64,000 nt of DNA from JBJENW01 sp051880395 (GTDB taxonomy: Bacteria > Bacillota > Clostridia > Lachnospirales > Lachnospiraceae): the NCBI GenBank assembly GCA_051880395.1, contig JBJENW010000108.1, forward strand, positions 1 to 64,000, written 5' to 3'. The translations under genes were made by a program, and so were the position numbers. The stretch's first letter is position 1. Every line of letters begins with the position of its first letter. Below are positions 1 through 8,157 of this stretch, one piece after another. Below the pieces are notes generated by a model that searched no databases, was not told the origin of the DNA, and saw only the letters and a list, made by a program, of their open reading frames with translations.

Positions 1-47
1 GCCCCCGCCTTGCGCACCCAGCCGAATTTTGGAAACGTCCGCATAGG
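1..47. repeat. Right end of a palindromic repeat element, cut by window start
   Basis: The first 47 bases match the right arm and end of the large palindromic elements found later, especially the copy at 25747-26082. They share the GGAAACGTCCGCATAG end and the preceding CC-rich arm. Only this arm is present, so the rest of the element lies upstream of the window. Its CGTCCGC end points rightward, as in the copies at 8463 and 25747. Confidence 0.75.
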
Positions 48-100
48 AATCCCCCTGTTGAGATATTTTTCGCGTCATTCTTTTTCAAAGAGTGGTGGAG

Positions 101-140
101 TCGATAAAGTTTCGGGTGGTCAATAAAGTACCGCCTGCAA
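101..140 (+). repeat. 40-bp repeat, inverted copy at 2209-2248
   Basis: This segment is about 88% identical (35 of 40) to the reverse complement of 2209-2248; both contain TTTCGGGTGGTCAATA and a GTACCG-YC-TGCAA end. The two copies bracket the response regulator, luxS and mtnN in inverted orientation. The downstream copy is itself palindromic, while this one carries only half. The function is unknown; it may be a small dispersed repeat. Confidence 0.65.
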
Positions 141-182
141 CATTTACGCCCATATAAAACGTTCTACAGCCTATATTGATTT

Positions 183-211
183 TTGACAGTGCCCGCGTTC
201 TATAGTAAAAT
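183..211 (+). promoter_or_regulatory. Sigma-A promoter of the response regulator gene
   Basis: A perfect TTGACA (183-188) is followed by a 17-bp spacer and TAAAAT (206-211). The start codon at 250 lies about 32 bp beyond the expected transcription start. Confidence 0.75.
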
Positions 212-249
212 AAGGTTAGAAATTTGTAGTTTGTTTGGGGGTGTAACAA

Positions 250-930
250 ATGTATAAATTATTATTGGTCGATTCAGATTCTGCCAGTTTAGATGCCTGC
301 AAAAAATTTTTGGAAGTCGAACAATTTGAAGTAAAAACCGCCTCTCATGCGCAAGAAGGTCTGGCTATCATTCGGCAATTTCATCCAGACGGGATTATTC
401 TGGAAGCCACTTTACCGGATGTGAATGGTTTTTCTGCCTGCAAAAAATATCGCTCGATCACGAACGTTCCGATTCTTTTTTATGCAGAATCTTCCACAGA
501 GGACGGCAAAATCCTTGCCTTTGAACTTGGCGCAGATGATTATATTGAAAAAAAATGTAGTCTGCGTGAGTTGACCGCACGCATTCAGGCAAATCTGCGA
601 CGAAGTACGATTTATAATGCACCTTTCAGCCGCAGTTTCGGCCCATTATATATTGACCTAAGCGCCCAAAAAGCGTTCTGGATGGATCAGGAACTTTCCC
701 TCGCACATCGTGATTTCGAATTACTTCGCATTCTTTCCGAACATCCGGACCAAATTTTAACTTTCCAGGAACTGTGTCTAGAACTTTTTGGTCAATCGAA
801 TGATACCAACCGCCAGCTGCTTATGATGGGCATCAGCCGTCTGCGCCAGAAGTTAAAACCATACCCGGGATTGAATGATCTCATTCAGACCGTTCGTTCC
901 AAAGGATATCGTTTTTCTCCCCAGCCTTGA
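250..930 (+). CDS. Atypical OmpR/PhoB-family response regulator
   Basis: This 226-residue protein has an N-terminal receiver domain (about 1-115) and a C-terminal winged-helix DNA-binding domain (about 130-224, ending in the usual SKGYRF). It should bind promoter DNA in the cytoplasm. The receiver is unusual. The strand that normally ends in the phosphoacceptor Asp reads IILEATLPDVNG, placing Glu52 there. The acidic pair is D8-S9-D10, and the conserved Thr/Ser of the fourth strand appears to be replaced (FYAES). The lysine after GADDYIE is kept. Glu at the acceptor site suggests a regulator that is not switched by ordinary phosphorylation, though this is inferred from the motifs. No histidine kinase gene is adjacent. 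It precedes luxS on the same strand with a 65-bp gap. Confidence 0.85.
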   Translation: MYKLLLVDSDSASLDACKKFLEVEQFEVKTASHAQEGLAIIRQFHPDGIILEATLPDVNGFSACKKYRSITNVPILFYAESSTEDGKILAFELGADDYIEKKCSLRELTARIQANLRRSTIYNAPFSRSFGPLYIDLSAQKAFWMDQELSLAHRDFELLRILSEHPDQILTFQELCLELFGQSNDTNRQLLMMGISRLRQKLKPYPGLNDLIQTVRSKGYRFSPQP

Positions 931-955
931 CTTTTTTCCTTTTTTCCGCTACTCT
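927..955 (+). promoter_or_regulatory. Probable luxS-mtnN promoter
   Basis: TTGACT (927-932) overlaps the stop codon of the response regulator gene. It is followed after 17 bp by TACTCT (950-955). This would give luxS its own promoter, with start codon 996 about 34 bp beyond the expected transcription start. Confidence 0.5.
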
Positions 956-995
956 TTTTAAAGAAGAAAACTAGACAAAGAAAGGAAGCTTTTAC

Positions 996-1475
996 ATGGA
1001 AAAAATTGCAAGTTTTACCATTGACCATAACAAACTGCAGCCGGGCATCTATGTGTCCCGGAAAGATCACATCGGTGCAGAGACAATCACCACATTTGAT
1101 CTTCGCATGACTTCTCCAAATGAGGAACCTGTCATGAACACTGCAGAATTACACACCATTGAGCACTTAGCAGCAACTTTTTTGCGCAACGATCCGGAAT
1201 GGAAAGATAAGACCATCTACTTTGGCCCGATGGGCTGTCGCACCGGATGTTATCTGCTATTAGCCGGAGACCTCACTTCAAAAGAAATTGTACCGTTAGT
1301 GATCAAAATGTTTGAGTTTATCCGTGATTTCGAAGGAGACATTCCGGGTGCTGCCCCAAAAGACTGCGGAAATTACCTGGACCAGAATCTCGGTATGGCA
1401 CATTTTCTTGCACGCCGCTATCTGGAAAATGTCTTGTACGGTATTGACGACACACATTTAAATTATCCGGTTTAA
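996..1475 (+). CDS. luxS: S-ribosylhomocysteine lyase LuxS
   Basis: LuxS cleaves S-ribosylhomocysteine to homocysteine and DPD, the precursor of autoinducer-2, and so recycles the methyl-donor by-product. The 159-residue length is typical. The metal site is complete: HTIEH supplies His53 and His57, and DCGNY supplies Cys124. Glu56 and the catalytic Cys81 in GPMGCRTG are also present. The start has an AAAGGAAG ribosome binding site. mtnN follows 18 bp downstream, so one transcript encodes the two consecutive enzymes that convert SAH to homocysteine. Confidence 0.97.
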   Translation: MEKIASFTIDHNKLQPGIYVSRKDHIGAETITTFDLRMTSPNEEPVMNTAELHTIEHLAATFLRNDPEWKDKTIYFGPMGCRTGCYLLLAGDLTSKEIVPLVIKMFEFIRDFEGDIPGAAPKDCGNYLDQNLGMAHFLARRYLENVLYGIDDTHLNYPV

Positions 1476-1493
1476 ATTAAGGAGGATTGTTTC

Positions 1494-2192
1494 ATGAAAA
1501 AAATTGGAATTATTGGTGCTATGGAATTAGAAGTGGAAACTCTGAAATCCCATTTATACGATATTCATATTACAAAAAAAGCAGGTATGGAATTTTTTGA
1601 AGGTACTTTTGACAACGTTCCGGTTGTAATTGTCCGAAGCGGTATCGGGAAAGTCAATGCTGCACTTTGCGTCCAGATTCTGGTTGATGAGTTTTCCATC
1701 ACGCATGTCATCAATACAGGTGTTGCCGGTTCTCTTGATGCAAGACTCGATATCGGAGATATCGTCATCTCCACAGATGCACTATATCACGATGTTGATG
1801 CACAGATTTTTGGTTATCAGCTGGGAGAAGTCCCACAGCTCGGGGTCCGTGAATTTCAGGCAGATGCCGATATGATCGCCAAGGCAAAAGCCTCCTGTGA
1901 AAAAGTAAATCCGGATGTACATGTGCTGTGCGGCCGGATTGTCAGCGGCGACCAGTTTATTTCCAGTAAAGAAGTGAAAAACCACATCATTTCAACGTTC
2001 GGCGGTCTCTGTACAGAAATGGAAGGTGCCGCCATCGCACAGGCAGCTTTTTTAAATCAGATTCCGTTTGTGATTCTGCGCGCCATTTCCGACAAAGCAG
2101 ACGACAGTGCCACCGAAGATTATCCAACCTTTGAACGTCATGCTGCAGAGCATTGCGCAAAATTAGTGGAGGATTTCGTCACTTCCCTTTAA
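1494..2192 (+). CDS. mtnN: 5'-methylthioadenosine/S-adenosylhomocysteine nucleosidase
   Basis: MtnN (Pfs) hydrolyses SAH and methylthioadenosine to adenine plus S-ribosylhomocysteine or methylthioribose, and produces the LuxS substrate. The 232-residue protein opens with the family motif GIIGAMELEVETL, which carries the catalytic-pocket Glu. It has the central phosphorylase-like motif TGVAGSL, the ribose-binding TEMEGAA and the catalytic Asp in AISDKADD. An AAGGAGG ribosome binding site lies 8 bp before the ATG. It is co-transcribed with luxS. A palindromic repeat at 2209-2271 follows and may end transcription. Confidence 0.96.
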   Translation: MKKIGIIGAMELEVETLKSHLYDIHITKKAGMEFFEGTFDNVPVVIVRSGIGKVNAALCVQILVDEFSITHVINTGVAGSLDARLDIGDIVISTDALYHDVDAQIFGYQLGEVPQLGVREFQADADMIAKAKASCEKVNPDVHVLCGRIVSGDQFISSKEVKNHIISTFGGLCTEMEGAAIAQAAFLNQIPFVILRAISDKADDSATEDYPTFERHAAEHCAKLVEDFVTSL

Positions 2193-2208
2193 TGCTTTGT
2201 ACGTTATT

Positions 2209-2271
2209 TTGCAGACGGTACTGTATTGACCACCCGAAACGATATCGGATCGCCAAACGTACCGTCCGCAA
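2209..2271. terminator. Palindromic repeat and possible terminator between mtnN and spoIVA
   Basis: TTGCAGACGGTAC (2209-2221) pairs with GTACCGTCCGCAA (2259-2271) to form a 13-bp stem around a loop of about 37 nt. It sits between two convergent genes, so it could end both transcripts, although no long T-run follows. Positions 2209-2248 also form the inverted copy of 101-140, so this is at the same time a repeat element. Confidence 0.5.
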
Positions 2272-2285
2272 CACTTATGTCCATC

Positions 2286-3776
2286 TCAGATAATAATGCA
2301 GACCATCCCTCCATTATTGTCATTTACAATCTTCTGCATCGTATCCTGCAGTTTCAACTGGCATTCATCATCCATCTGTGTAATCTTATTGCGAATCCCG
2401 TCTTCTACCAATTCACCGATCGATTTTCCAAAAATGTTTGTGTTCCAGACACCTTCCTGTGTTTTTTGTCCTTCTTTGATATAACGAATCAGATCATTTG
2501 CTTGATCCTCGCTTCCGACAATCGGCGCTAACTCTGTCTCGATATTCGCACGGATCATGTGAATCGACGGGGATACCGCTTTTAACCGGACTCCAAATTT
2601 ATTTCCATGTCGGATCAAAACCGGCTCATCCATCGAAACCTCTGATAATTTTGGATTGATCACACCATATCCTTTCAGCCGCACTGCCTGCATGGCATCG
2701 TGAATCTCATCATAGCCTTCTTTCATTTTTGCAAACTGACGCACCATTTCGACCAGCTGGTATTCTCCCTCAATCGGCACGCCCGCAAGTTCACTCATAT
2801 TTTCATAATAATATTTTTCCTTAATCTGAAAGCGCAGCTGCAAACGCCCGGTTGACAGATCGATCCTATCCATCAATATTTCTTCGATCAGCTCTTCTTT
2901 CTGTGATAAATCGAGCTTTTTTATATCTTTTGCATACGTAAGTGACTGTAAGATCGCGGCCGCCTGTCTGATCACTGCCTGTTTCTTTTCATTTTCCTGC
3001 GGAAGCATTTCCACCCATTTGGGAATTGTAAAGTCAATTTCCGTCAAGGGAAATTCCAACAGAATACTGCTTAAGATCCGCTGAATATCATCTTTTTTCA
3101 TCTGTTCACAATTGATCGGCAAAACCGTCACCTGGTAGCGTCCGGCCAGTTCCTGTGCTAGTGCCTGTGTCTGTTCGCTATATGGCTTTTGTGTATTTAA
3201 GACCAAAACAAATGGCTTTTTATATTTTTTTAGTTCTTGTATCGTACGCTGTTCTGCCGGTATGTAGCTGTCCCGTAAAAATTCTCCGGTTGTTCCATCA
3301 CTCGTGATCGCTACTGCAATCGTCGCATGATCCCCGATCACCTTCTCCGTCCCTGTTTCCGCCGCCTGCGAAAAAGGAATTTCTTCCTCAGACCAGGGTG
3401 TTTTTACCAGACGCTGCGCTCCATCTTCCATCTGACCACCAGCACCATCCACTAAAAATCCAACACAATCAATCAGACGCACTTTCACATCTGAGCCATC
3501 TTCTACCTGAATTGTTGCAGCATTTTTCGGGATAAATTTAGGCTCTGTCGTCATGATCGTTTTTCCCTGTGCCGCCTGCGGCATCTCATCTTGTGCCCGC
3601 TTTTTCTCATTTTCGTCCGTCATATATGGAAGCACCATCTGTTCCATAAACCGACGGATAAAAGTTGACTTTCCCGTCCGCACCGGACCGACAACCCCAA
3701 TGTAAATTTCTCCTCCGGTCCGTTTTTGAATATCCTGATAAATGGAAAAACCTTCCTGTCCCATCTGATTTTCCAT
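2286..3776 (-). CDS. spoIVA: Stage IV sporulation protein A, coat morphogenetic ATPase
   Basis: SpoIVA polymerises on the forespore outer membrane with ATP hydrolysis and forms the basement layer for the spore coat. The chosen start (3776) gives 496 residues, close to the Bacillus protein. It is preceded 8 bp upstream by a GGAGGAG ribosome binding site; an in-frame extension to 3815 has no better signal. The Walker A motif GPVRTGKST is at residues 30-38, and the G-domain-like core LIDCVGFLVDGA follows. The C-terminus MVCIII matches the hydrophobic tail typical of the family. A sigma-E-like promoter lies upstream (3840-3868). Its presence indicates that the organism forms endospores or descends from a spore former. 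Confidence 0.96.
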   Translation of the reverse strand: MENQMGQEGFSIYQDIQKRTGGEIYIGVVGPVRTGKSTFIRRFMEQMVLPYMTDENEKKRAQDEMPQAAQGKTIMTTEPKFIPKNAATIQVEDGSDVKVRLIDCVGFLVDGAGGQMEDGAQRLVKTPWSEEEIPFSQAAETGTEKVIGDHATIAVAITSDGTTGEFLRDSYIPAEQRTIQELKKYKKPFVLVLNTQKPYSEQTQALAQELAGRYQVTVLPINCEQMKKDDIQRILSSILLEFPLTEIDFTIPKWVEMLPQENEKKQAVIRQAAAILQSLTYAKDIKKLDLSQKEELIEEILMDRIDLSTGRLQLRFQIKEKYYYENMSELAGVPIEGEYQLVEMVRQFAKMKEGYDEIHDAMQAVRLKGYGVINPKLSEVSMDEPVLIRHGNKFGVRLKAVSPSIHMIRANIETELAPIVGSEDQANDLIRYIKEGQKTQEGVWNTNIFGKSIGELVEDGIRNKITQMDDECQLKLQDTMQKIVNDNNGGMVCIII

Positions 3777-3839
3777 GAAAAAAACTCCTCCCTGCCTATC
3801 CAAACTAGATGACACGAATCTACTCTGATCATCTAATAA

Positions 3840-3868
3840 GATATATGCAGAAAGGAGTCTGCTTATGC
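3840..3868 (-). promoter_or_regulatory. Sigma-E-like promoter of spoIVA
   Basis: On the minus strand, GCATAAG (3862-3868) is followed after 14 bp by CATATATC (3840-3847). This resembles the sigma-E consensus KMATATT-N14-CATACAMT, with the correct spacing and five of eight -10 positions. It lies 64 bp before the spoIVA start, where mother-cell expression would be expected. The match is imperfect. Confidence 0.45.
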
Positions 3869-3872
3869 CTTT

Positions 3873-4697
3873 TTATCCGTGAAGCAATCCAAAATACAAC
3901 AGTACCACTGCACCAAGTATAATGCGATACCAGCCAAACACTTTGAAATCGTGTTTTTTGATGTATCCCATGAAGAAGCGGATCACGATAACGGATACTA
4001 CGAACGACACGATACATCCGGTCGCTAAGATGGCTGCCTCCATACTGGTAAAATGGAACCCAAATTCCAAAACCTTTATCAGACTGGCACCGAACATCAC
4101 CGGAATTGCCAAAAAAAAGGTAAACTCTGCTGCCACACTTCGAGAAACGCCGATCAGCAATGCACCGATAATAGTCGCACCGGAACGACTGGTTCCCGGG
4201 AAGACGGCTGCGATCAACTGAAACATTCCGATGATAAACGCCGCTTGGAATGTGATATCTGCCAGCGTATTGATTTTTGCCGCTTTTCCTTTATGTACGC
4301 TTTCTACCACGATAAAAGCGATGCCGAATACGATCAAAGCCGACGCGATCACAACATAATTGTAGAACAGTTCCTCAATCTGATCCCCACACAGCAATTC
4401 CACAACCACTGCAGGAATACAGGCAACTGCAATTTTGATCCACATCATAAAAATGTCTTGTTTCACACAATACTTTTCTTTTGTAGAAAATGGCCAGATC
4501 TGCTTCCAAAACAAAAGCACCACTGCCATAATCGCTCCCAACTGAATCACTACCTCAAACATACTAAAGAATTCTTTGCTGACATTAAATTTCATAAACT
4601 CATTCAGCAAGATCAAGTGCCCAGTACTGCTAATTGGAAGCCATTCTGTAATTCCCTCCACAATACCGAATAAAATCGCTTTTAAAATTTCAATCAT
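3873..4697 (-). CDS. uppP: Undecaprenyl-diphosphatase
   Basis: UppP (BacA) dephosphorylates undecaprenyl pyrophosphate at the membrane, recycling the lipid carrier for peptidoglycan and other wall polymers; overexpression gives bacitracin resistance in other bacteria. The 274-residue protein is almost entirely membrane segments. It carries both family signatures: EGITEWLPISSTGHL at residues 14-28 and PGTSRSGATI in the middle of the protein. A TTCCTCC complement gives a GGAGGAA ribosome binding site. A strong promoter lies at 4789-4818. It stands 97 bp ahead of spoIVA on the same strand, but spoIVA appears to have its own promoter. Confidence 0.95.
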   Translation of the reverse strand: MIEILKAILFGIVEGITEWLPISSTGHLILLNEFMKFNVSKEFFSMFEVVIQLGAIMAVVLLFWKQIWPFSTKEKYCVKQDIFMMWIKIAVACIPAVVVELLCGDQIEELFYNYVVIASALIVFGIAFIVVESVHKGKAAKINTLADITFQAAFIIGMFQLIAAVFPGTSRSGATIIGALLIGVSRSVAAEFTFFLAIPVMFGASLIKVLEFGFHFTSMEAAILATGCIVSFVVSVIVIRFFMGYIKKHDFKVFGWYRIILGAVVLLYFGLLHG

Positions 4698-4788
4698 TCT
4701 GTCACATTTCCTCCGTTTTTTGTACTTTCAAAATTTTTCCGTCTTTAAAAGGAATAAAAAAACTTCGAAAGCCGATTCTGCCAAAGCG

Positions 4789-4818
4789 ATTATAGCATGA
4801 TATTCGTTCGGTTGTAAA
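4789..4818 (-). promoter_or_regulatory. Sigma-A promoter of uppP
   Basis: On the minus strand, TTTACA (4813-4818) and a perfect TATAAT (4789-4794) are separated by 18 bp. The leader to the start codon at 4697 is about 85 nt. Confidence 0.65.
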
Positions 4819-4839
4819 CAAGGGCATTAGTACTTATCT

Positions 4840-6327
4840 CTATTTGTCTTGCGGAATTCGCCCATATAATTTTGTATTTTTTCGAATTTTTTTCGCTAGT
4901 TTTTCTGTAAAATCTGATTCTTTTGCACGCCACATCCAGTTTTTTCCGAGTGTAGACGGCTCATTCATCCGTGCTTCACTGCCAAGTCCGATCAAATCCT
5001 GCATCGTCACGATCGCTGTATCTGCTACACTTGCCCAGGCAGCTTTCATCATGCCCCAATGATACCCCTCTTTTTTTGTTAAACGCAGATATTTTTTCGC
5101 AAATTTTACGGATGCTTTCGGTGCGGTTTCAAACCATCCCAAAATCGTATCATTGTCATGCGTTCCGGTGTAAACCACGCAATTCACTGGATAGGTATGC
5201 GGCTGATAATCATTTTCTTCCCGCGAATCAAATGCAAACTGCAGTACTTTCATGCCGGGATATCCACTTCTTTTTAGCATTTTTCGAACAGAATCCGTCA
5301 AAAATCCGAGATCTTCGGCAATTAACGGCAATTTTCCCATTTTTTTCTCCATCGTCTGAAACAACTTGATTCCAGGTCCCTTTCGCCACTCCCCATTTTT
5401 CGCCGTTTCATCTCCATACGGAATTGCATAGTACGACTCAAATCCGCGAAAATGATCGATTCGTATCACATCAAACAACCGTCGCATAGCCTCAACCCGT
5501 TTACACCACCAGGCGAAATCCTCTTTTTTCATGACATTCCAACGAAATAGCGGATTTCCCCACAACTGACCGTCCTCGCTGAACGCATCCGGCGGGCACC
5601 CCGCCACCTCGATGGGTTGTAAATTCTCATCCAGATAAAACTGCTTTGGATTCGCCCAAACATCCGCACTGTCTAACGCCACATAAATCGGCATATCTCC
5701 GATCAGCTGAATGCCGTTTTCATTTGCATAGAGCTTTAGATCGCTCCACTGTTCAAAGAAAAAGAACTGTAGCATCTTGTAGAATTCAATTTCTTCACGA
5801 TAGGTGCTCTTTGCTTTTTCCAACGCTTTCGGCTCACGCATTTTCCATTCATCTGGCCATTCCTGCCAAGAGACACCGTTTTGCGATTCTTTCAATGCCA
5901 TAAACAATGCATAATCTTCCAGCCAGTCTTTTTCTTTCTCACAAAATTTTGCATATTTCGGCAGTTCGTTTTGGAAGAGCCGTTTCTGCGCTTTTTTCAA
6001 CAGAGGATACCGTTTCTGATAGAGCATTGCATAATCCACCCTTGTTTCTTCTTTTCCCCAGTTAACTGCTTCGCACTCTTTCTTTTTCAGATATCCTTCT
6101 TTACAAAGGATATCAAGATCGATAAAATATGGATTCCCCGCAAACGCCGAAAACGACTGATATGGGGAATCTCCGTAACTGGTCGGACCTACCGGCAGCA
6201 TCTGCCAATACGTCTGCCCGCTTTTTTTTAAAAAATCAACAAATTGATATGCCGTTTCTCCCAGCGTGCCGATTCCATACGGAGACGGCAGGGAAGAAAC
6301 GTGCATCAAAATTCCGCTCGCACGCAT
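4840..6327 (-). CDS. malQ: 4-alpha-glucanotransferase (amylomaltase, GH77)
   Basis: MalQ transfers alpha-1,4-glucan segments between maltooligosaccharides and glucose in glycogen or starch-sugar metabolism. I start it at 6327 (495 residues, MRASGILMHVSSLPSPYGIG), the usual family N-terminus, preceded by GAGGG; the 23 extra in-frame codons upstream are Lys/Arg-rich and look like leader. GH77 catalytic motifs are present: RIDHFRGF with the nucleophile Asp, AEDLG with the acid/base Glu, and HDNDT with the stabilising Asp. The N-terminal LIGDMPIYV block is also present. No other glycogen or maltose genes are adjacent. A -10 TATAAT at 6356-6361 is divergent from the promoter of the neighbouring transporter gene. 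Confidence 0.95.
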   Translation of the reverse strand: MRASGILMHVSSLPSPYGIGTLGETAYQFVDFLKKSGQTYWQMLPVGPTSYGDSPYQSFSAFAGNPYFIDLDILCKEGYLKKKECEAVNWGKEETRVDYAMLYQKRYPLLKKAQKRLFQNELPKYAKFCEKEKDWLEDYALFMALKESQNGVSWQEWPDEWKMREPKALEKAKSTYREEIEFYKMLQFFFFEQWSDLKLYANENGIQLIGDMPIYVALDSADVWANPKQFYLDENLQPIEVAGCPPDAFSEDGQLWGNPLFRWNVMKKEDFAWWCKRVEAMRRLFDVIRIDHFRGFESYYAIPYGDETAKNGEWRKGPGIKLFQTMEKKMGKLPLIAEDLGFLTDSVRKMLKRSGYPGMKVLQFAFDSREENDYQPHTYPVNCVVYTGTHDNDTILGWFETAPKASVKFAKKYLRLTKKEGYHWGMMKAAWASVADTAIVTMQDLIGLGSEARMNEPSTLGKNWMWRAKESDFTEKLAKKIRKNTKLYGRIPQDK

Positions 6328-6355
6328 TCGAATCCCTCTTTTCTTTTTTCTTTTT

Positions 6356-6361
6356 ATTATA
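6356..6361 (-). promoter_or_regulatory. -10 element of malQ promoter
   Basis: A perfect TATAAT lies on the minus strand 29 bp before the malQ start. The expected -35 position reads TGCCAT, a weak match, so only the -10 is well supported. Confidence 0.4.
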
Positions 6362-6441
6362 CCGTATCTTGTCACACTATGGCAGATTTTTTTCATCGTT
6401 TGACAGTTATTCTAAAACATTTGCGCAAAAAAGCTCGTTTT

Positions 6442-6470
6442 TTGTCTACATTCCAAGCAGATTCTATGAT
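6442..6470 (+). promoter_or_regulatory. Promoter of the CLC transporter gene
   Basis: TTGTCT (6442-6447) and TATGAT (6465-6470) are 17 bp apart, and the start codon is at 6524. I looked for a fluoride riboswitch in the short leader and saw none. Confidence 0.6.
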
Positions 6471-6523
6471 ACACTTGTAATACGATATGAGAAATGTAGA
6501 ACGAAGAAAGGAATTAAGAACGT

Positions 6524-7786
6524 ATGAAAGAAGAAACACGCCATCATCTCCGGCATGATCTGCGCCGGCTTATCGTTTCAATTAAATGGATTATTTATGC
6601 CGTTTTTTCCGGTGTAATTGTTGGTTTAGTCGGCACTTTATTTTTTTATTGTATGTCAGCCGCTACCGAACTGCGGAAAGAAAATCCCTGGCTGATTCTA
6701 ATGCTTCCGGGCGCTGGTATTTTGATTGTCAGTATTTACAAAGTATTACACGATGAAAAAAGTACTGGCACAAATCTGGTATTATCTGCCATTCATTCCG
6801 GTGAAAATCTGCCGCTTCGAATGGCTCCCTCCATTTTCATTTCCACTGTGATCACGCATTTATTCGGAGGTTCCGCAGGTCGGGAAGGCGCTGCGCTTCA
6901 GCTAGGCGGCAGTATCGGCGCCGCACTCGGAAAGTGGTTTAAGTTCGACCAAAAGGATCAGCACGTCATGATCATGTGTGGGATGAGCGCTGCCTTTTCT
7001 GCACTGTTTGGCACTCCTATGGCCGCTGCTATTTTTTCTATGGAAGTTGTCAGCGTAGGGATTATGTATTATGTTGCACTGGTTCCCTGTGTCATTTCCG
7101 CTCTGGTCGCACATGCTGTAGCCTCAACCTTTCACATTATCCCAGAGATGTTTCCTCTAAAAAATCTGCCTCCGTTTTCTATCACAAATGCAATCCGTAT
7201 TTCCTTTCTTGCGATTGCCTGTGCCGGTGTCAGTATTATATTTTGTATTCTTTTACATACCGTCACGGACCTATATCACAAGTTTTTTGAAGATTCCTAT
7301 CTTCGCATTTTTGTAGGCGGCTGTCTCGTTTTAATGCTGACGTTTCTCGTCGGCTCACAAGATTACAACGGTGCCGGCATGGAGATCATTGCTTCTAGTG
7401 TTGCGAAGGAACAGGCACATCCTCTGGCATTTTTATTAAAAATAATTTTTACAGCTCTGACCCTTGGTGCCGGATATAAAGGCGGTGAAATCGTACCTTC
7501 CTTTTTTGTCGGCGCCACATTCGGCTGTGTTTTCGGAAAACTGATCGGATTATCTCCAGCCTTGTGTGCCGCCGTCGGTATGAGTTCCGTCTTCTGTGGT
7601 GTGACAAACTGCCCGATCACCTCCCTCTTGATCAGTTTTGAACTGTTTGGATATTCCGAAATGCCATTTTTCCTTCTCTCCATTGCACTGAGCTACATGC
7701 TTTCCGGCTATTACGGATTATATGCTTCCCAAAAGATCATATATTCCAAATACAAAACCGAATACATTAACCGAAAAACACATTAA
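6524..7786 (+). CDS. CLC-family anion channel/transporter
   Basis: This 420-residue integral membrane protein belongs to the CLC family of chloride channels and H+-coupled anion antiporters. The best evidence is GGSAGREGAALQLGG (about residues 112-126), which contains the gating glutamate of GREG, and the later GMSAAFSALFGTPMAAA helix. About ten to twelve hydrophobic segments are visible. The usual Cl--coordinating GSGIP motif is not evident. The region before GREG (GTNLVLSAIHSG, LPLRMAP, THLFGG) resembles the branch that includes fluoride exporters as I remember it, so the transported anion could be fluoride or chloride. There is no CBS domain. An AAAGGAA ribosome binding site precedes the ATG. 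It is transcribed alone, and a palindromic element begins 27 bp after the stop. Confidence 0.88.
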   Translation: MKEETRHHLRHDLRRLIVSIKWIIYAVFSGVIVGLVGTLFFYCMSAATELRKENPWLILMLPGAGILIVSIYKVLHDEKSTGTNLVLSAIHSGENLPLRMAPSIFISTVITHLFGGSAGREGAALQLGGSIGAALGKWFKFDQKDQHVMIMCGMSAAFSALFGTPMAAAIFSMEVVSVGIMYYVALVPCVISALVAHAVASTFHIIPEMFPLKNLPPFSITNAIRISFLAIACAGVSIIFCILLHTVTDLYHKFFEDSYLRIFVGGCLVLMLTFLVGSQDYNGAGMEIIASSVAKEQAHPLAFLLKIIFTALTLGAGYKGGEIVPSFFVGATFGCVFGKLIGLSPALCAAVGMSSVFCGVTNCPITSLLISFELFGYSEMPFFLLSIALSYMLSGYYGLYASQKIIYSKYKTEYINRKTH

Positions 7787-7812
7787 ATTTCTATTTATAC
7801 TACTAATTCCCA

Positions 7813-8157
7813 GGCGGACGTTTCCGGGATTTGGACAGACGCAGGTTACGGGACGGCAGCTTTCAGAGGGACCAGACAAAAATGCAGTCAAGTTCGCGAC
7901 GGGCCAATCTGCGATGCTTTATTTTTGCTGTTTTCCGAAGGTCGTACAGTCTGCACAAAGATGTACGCCAGAGCAAGACTCAAAGTCGGATTCTTTCTCT
8001 GGCGTACACCTTTGCACAGCCAGTCCGCCAATCGGCAAAACAGCAAAGGCATCGCAGATTGGCCCGTCGGAACTTACTAGCATTTCTGTCAAGGTCCCTC
8101 TGAAAGCTGCCGTCCCGTAACCTGCGTCTGTCCAAATCCCGGAAACTGTGTATCGGA
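7813..8157 (-). repeat. Large palindromic element, copy A
   Basis: The inverted repeat 7820-8146 (327 bp) begins GTTTCCGGGATTTGGACAG and ends with the exact complement. Its two arms match almost throughout, apart from an asymmetric bulge and small loops. Ends differ: the left outer flank is GGCGGAC and the right is TGTGTATCGGAA. The apical stem is GTACGCCAGAG paired with CTCTGGCGTAC around a loop of about 22 nt. Copy A runs opposite to copies B and C. No open reading frame in it resembles a protein family. It could be a miniature mobile element or a structured RNA locus. Confidence 0.85.

Noticed and set aside
4053..4673. 206-residue plus-strand frame opposite uppP
   Set aside because: Composition is rich in His, Asn and Gln, as expected from the antisense of a membrane protein gene; there is no ribosome binding site.
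6405..6523. Fluoride riboswitch upstream of the CLC transporter gene
   Set aside because: The leader is short, AT-rich and lacks the conserved GGnGATGG core of that riboswitch.
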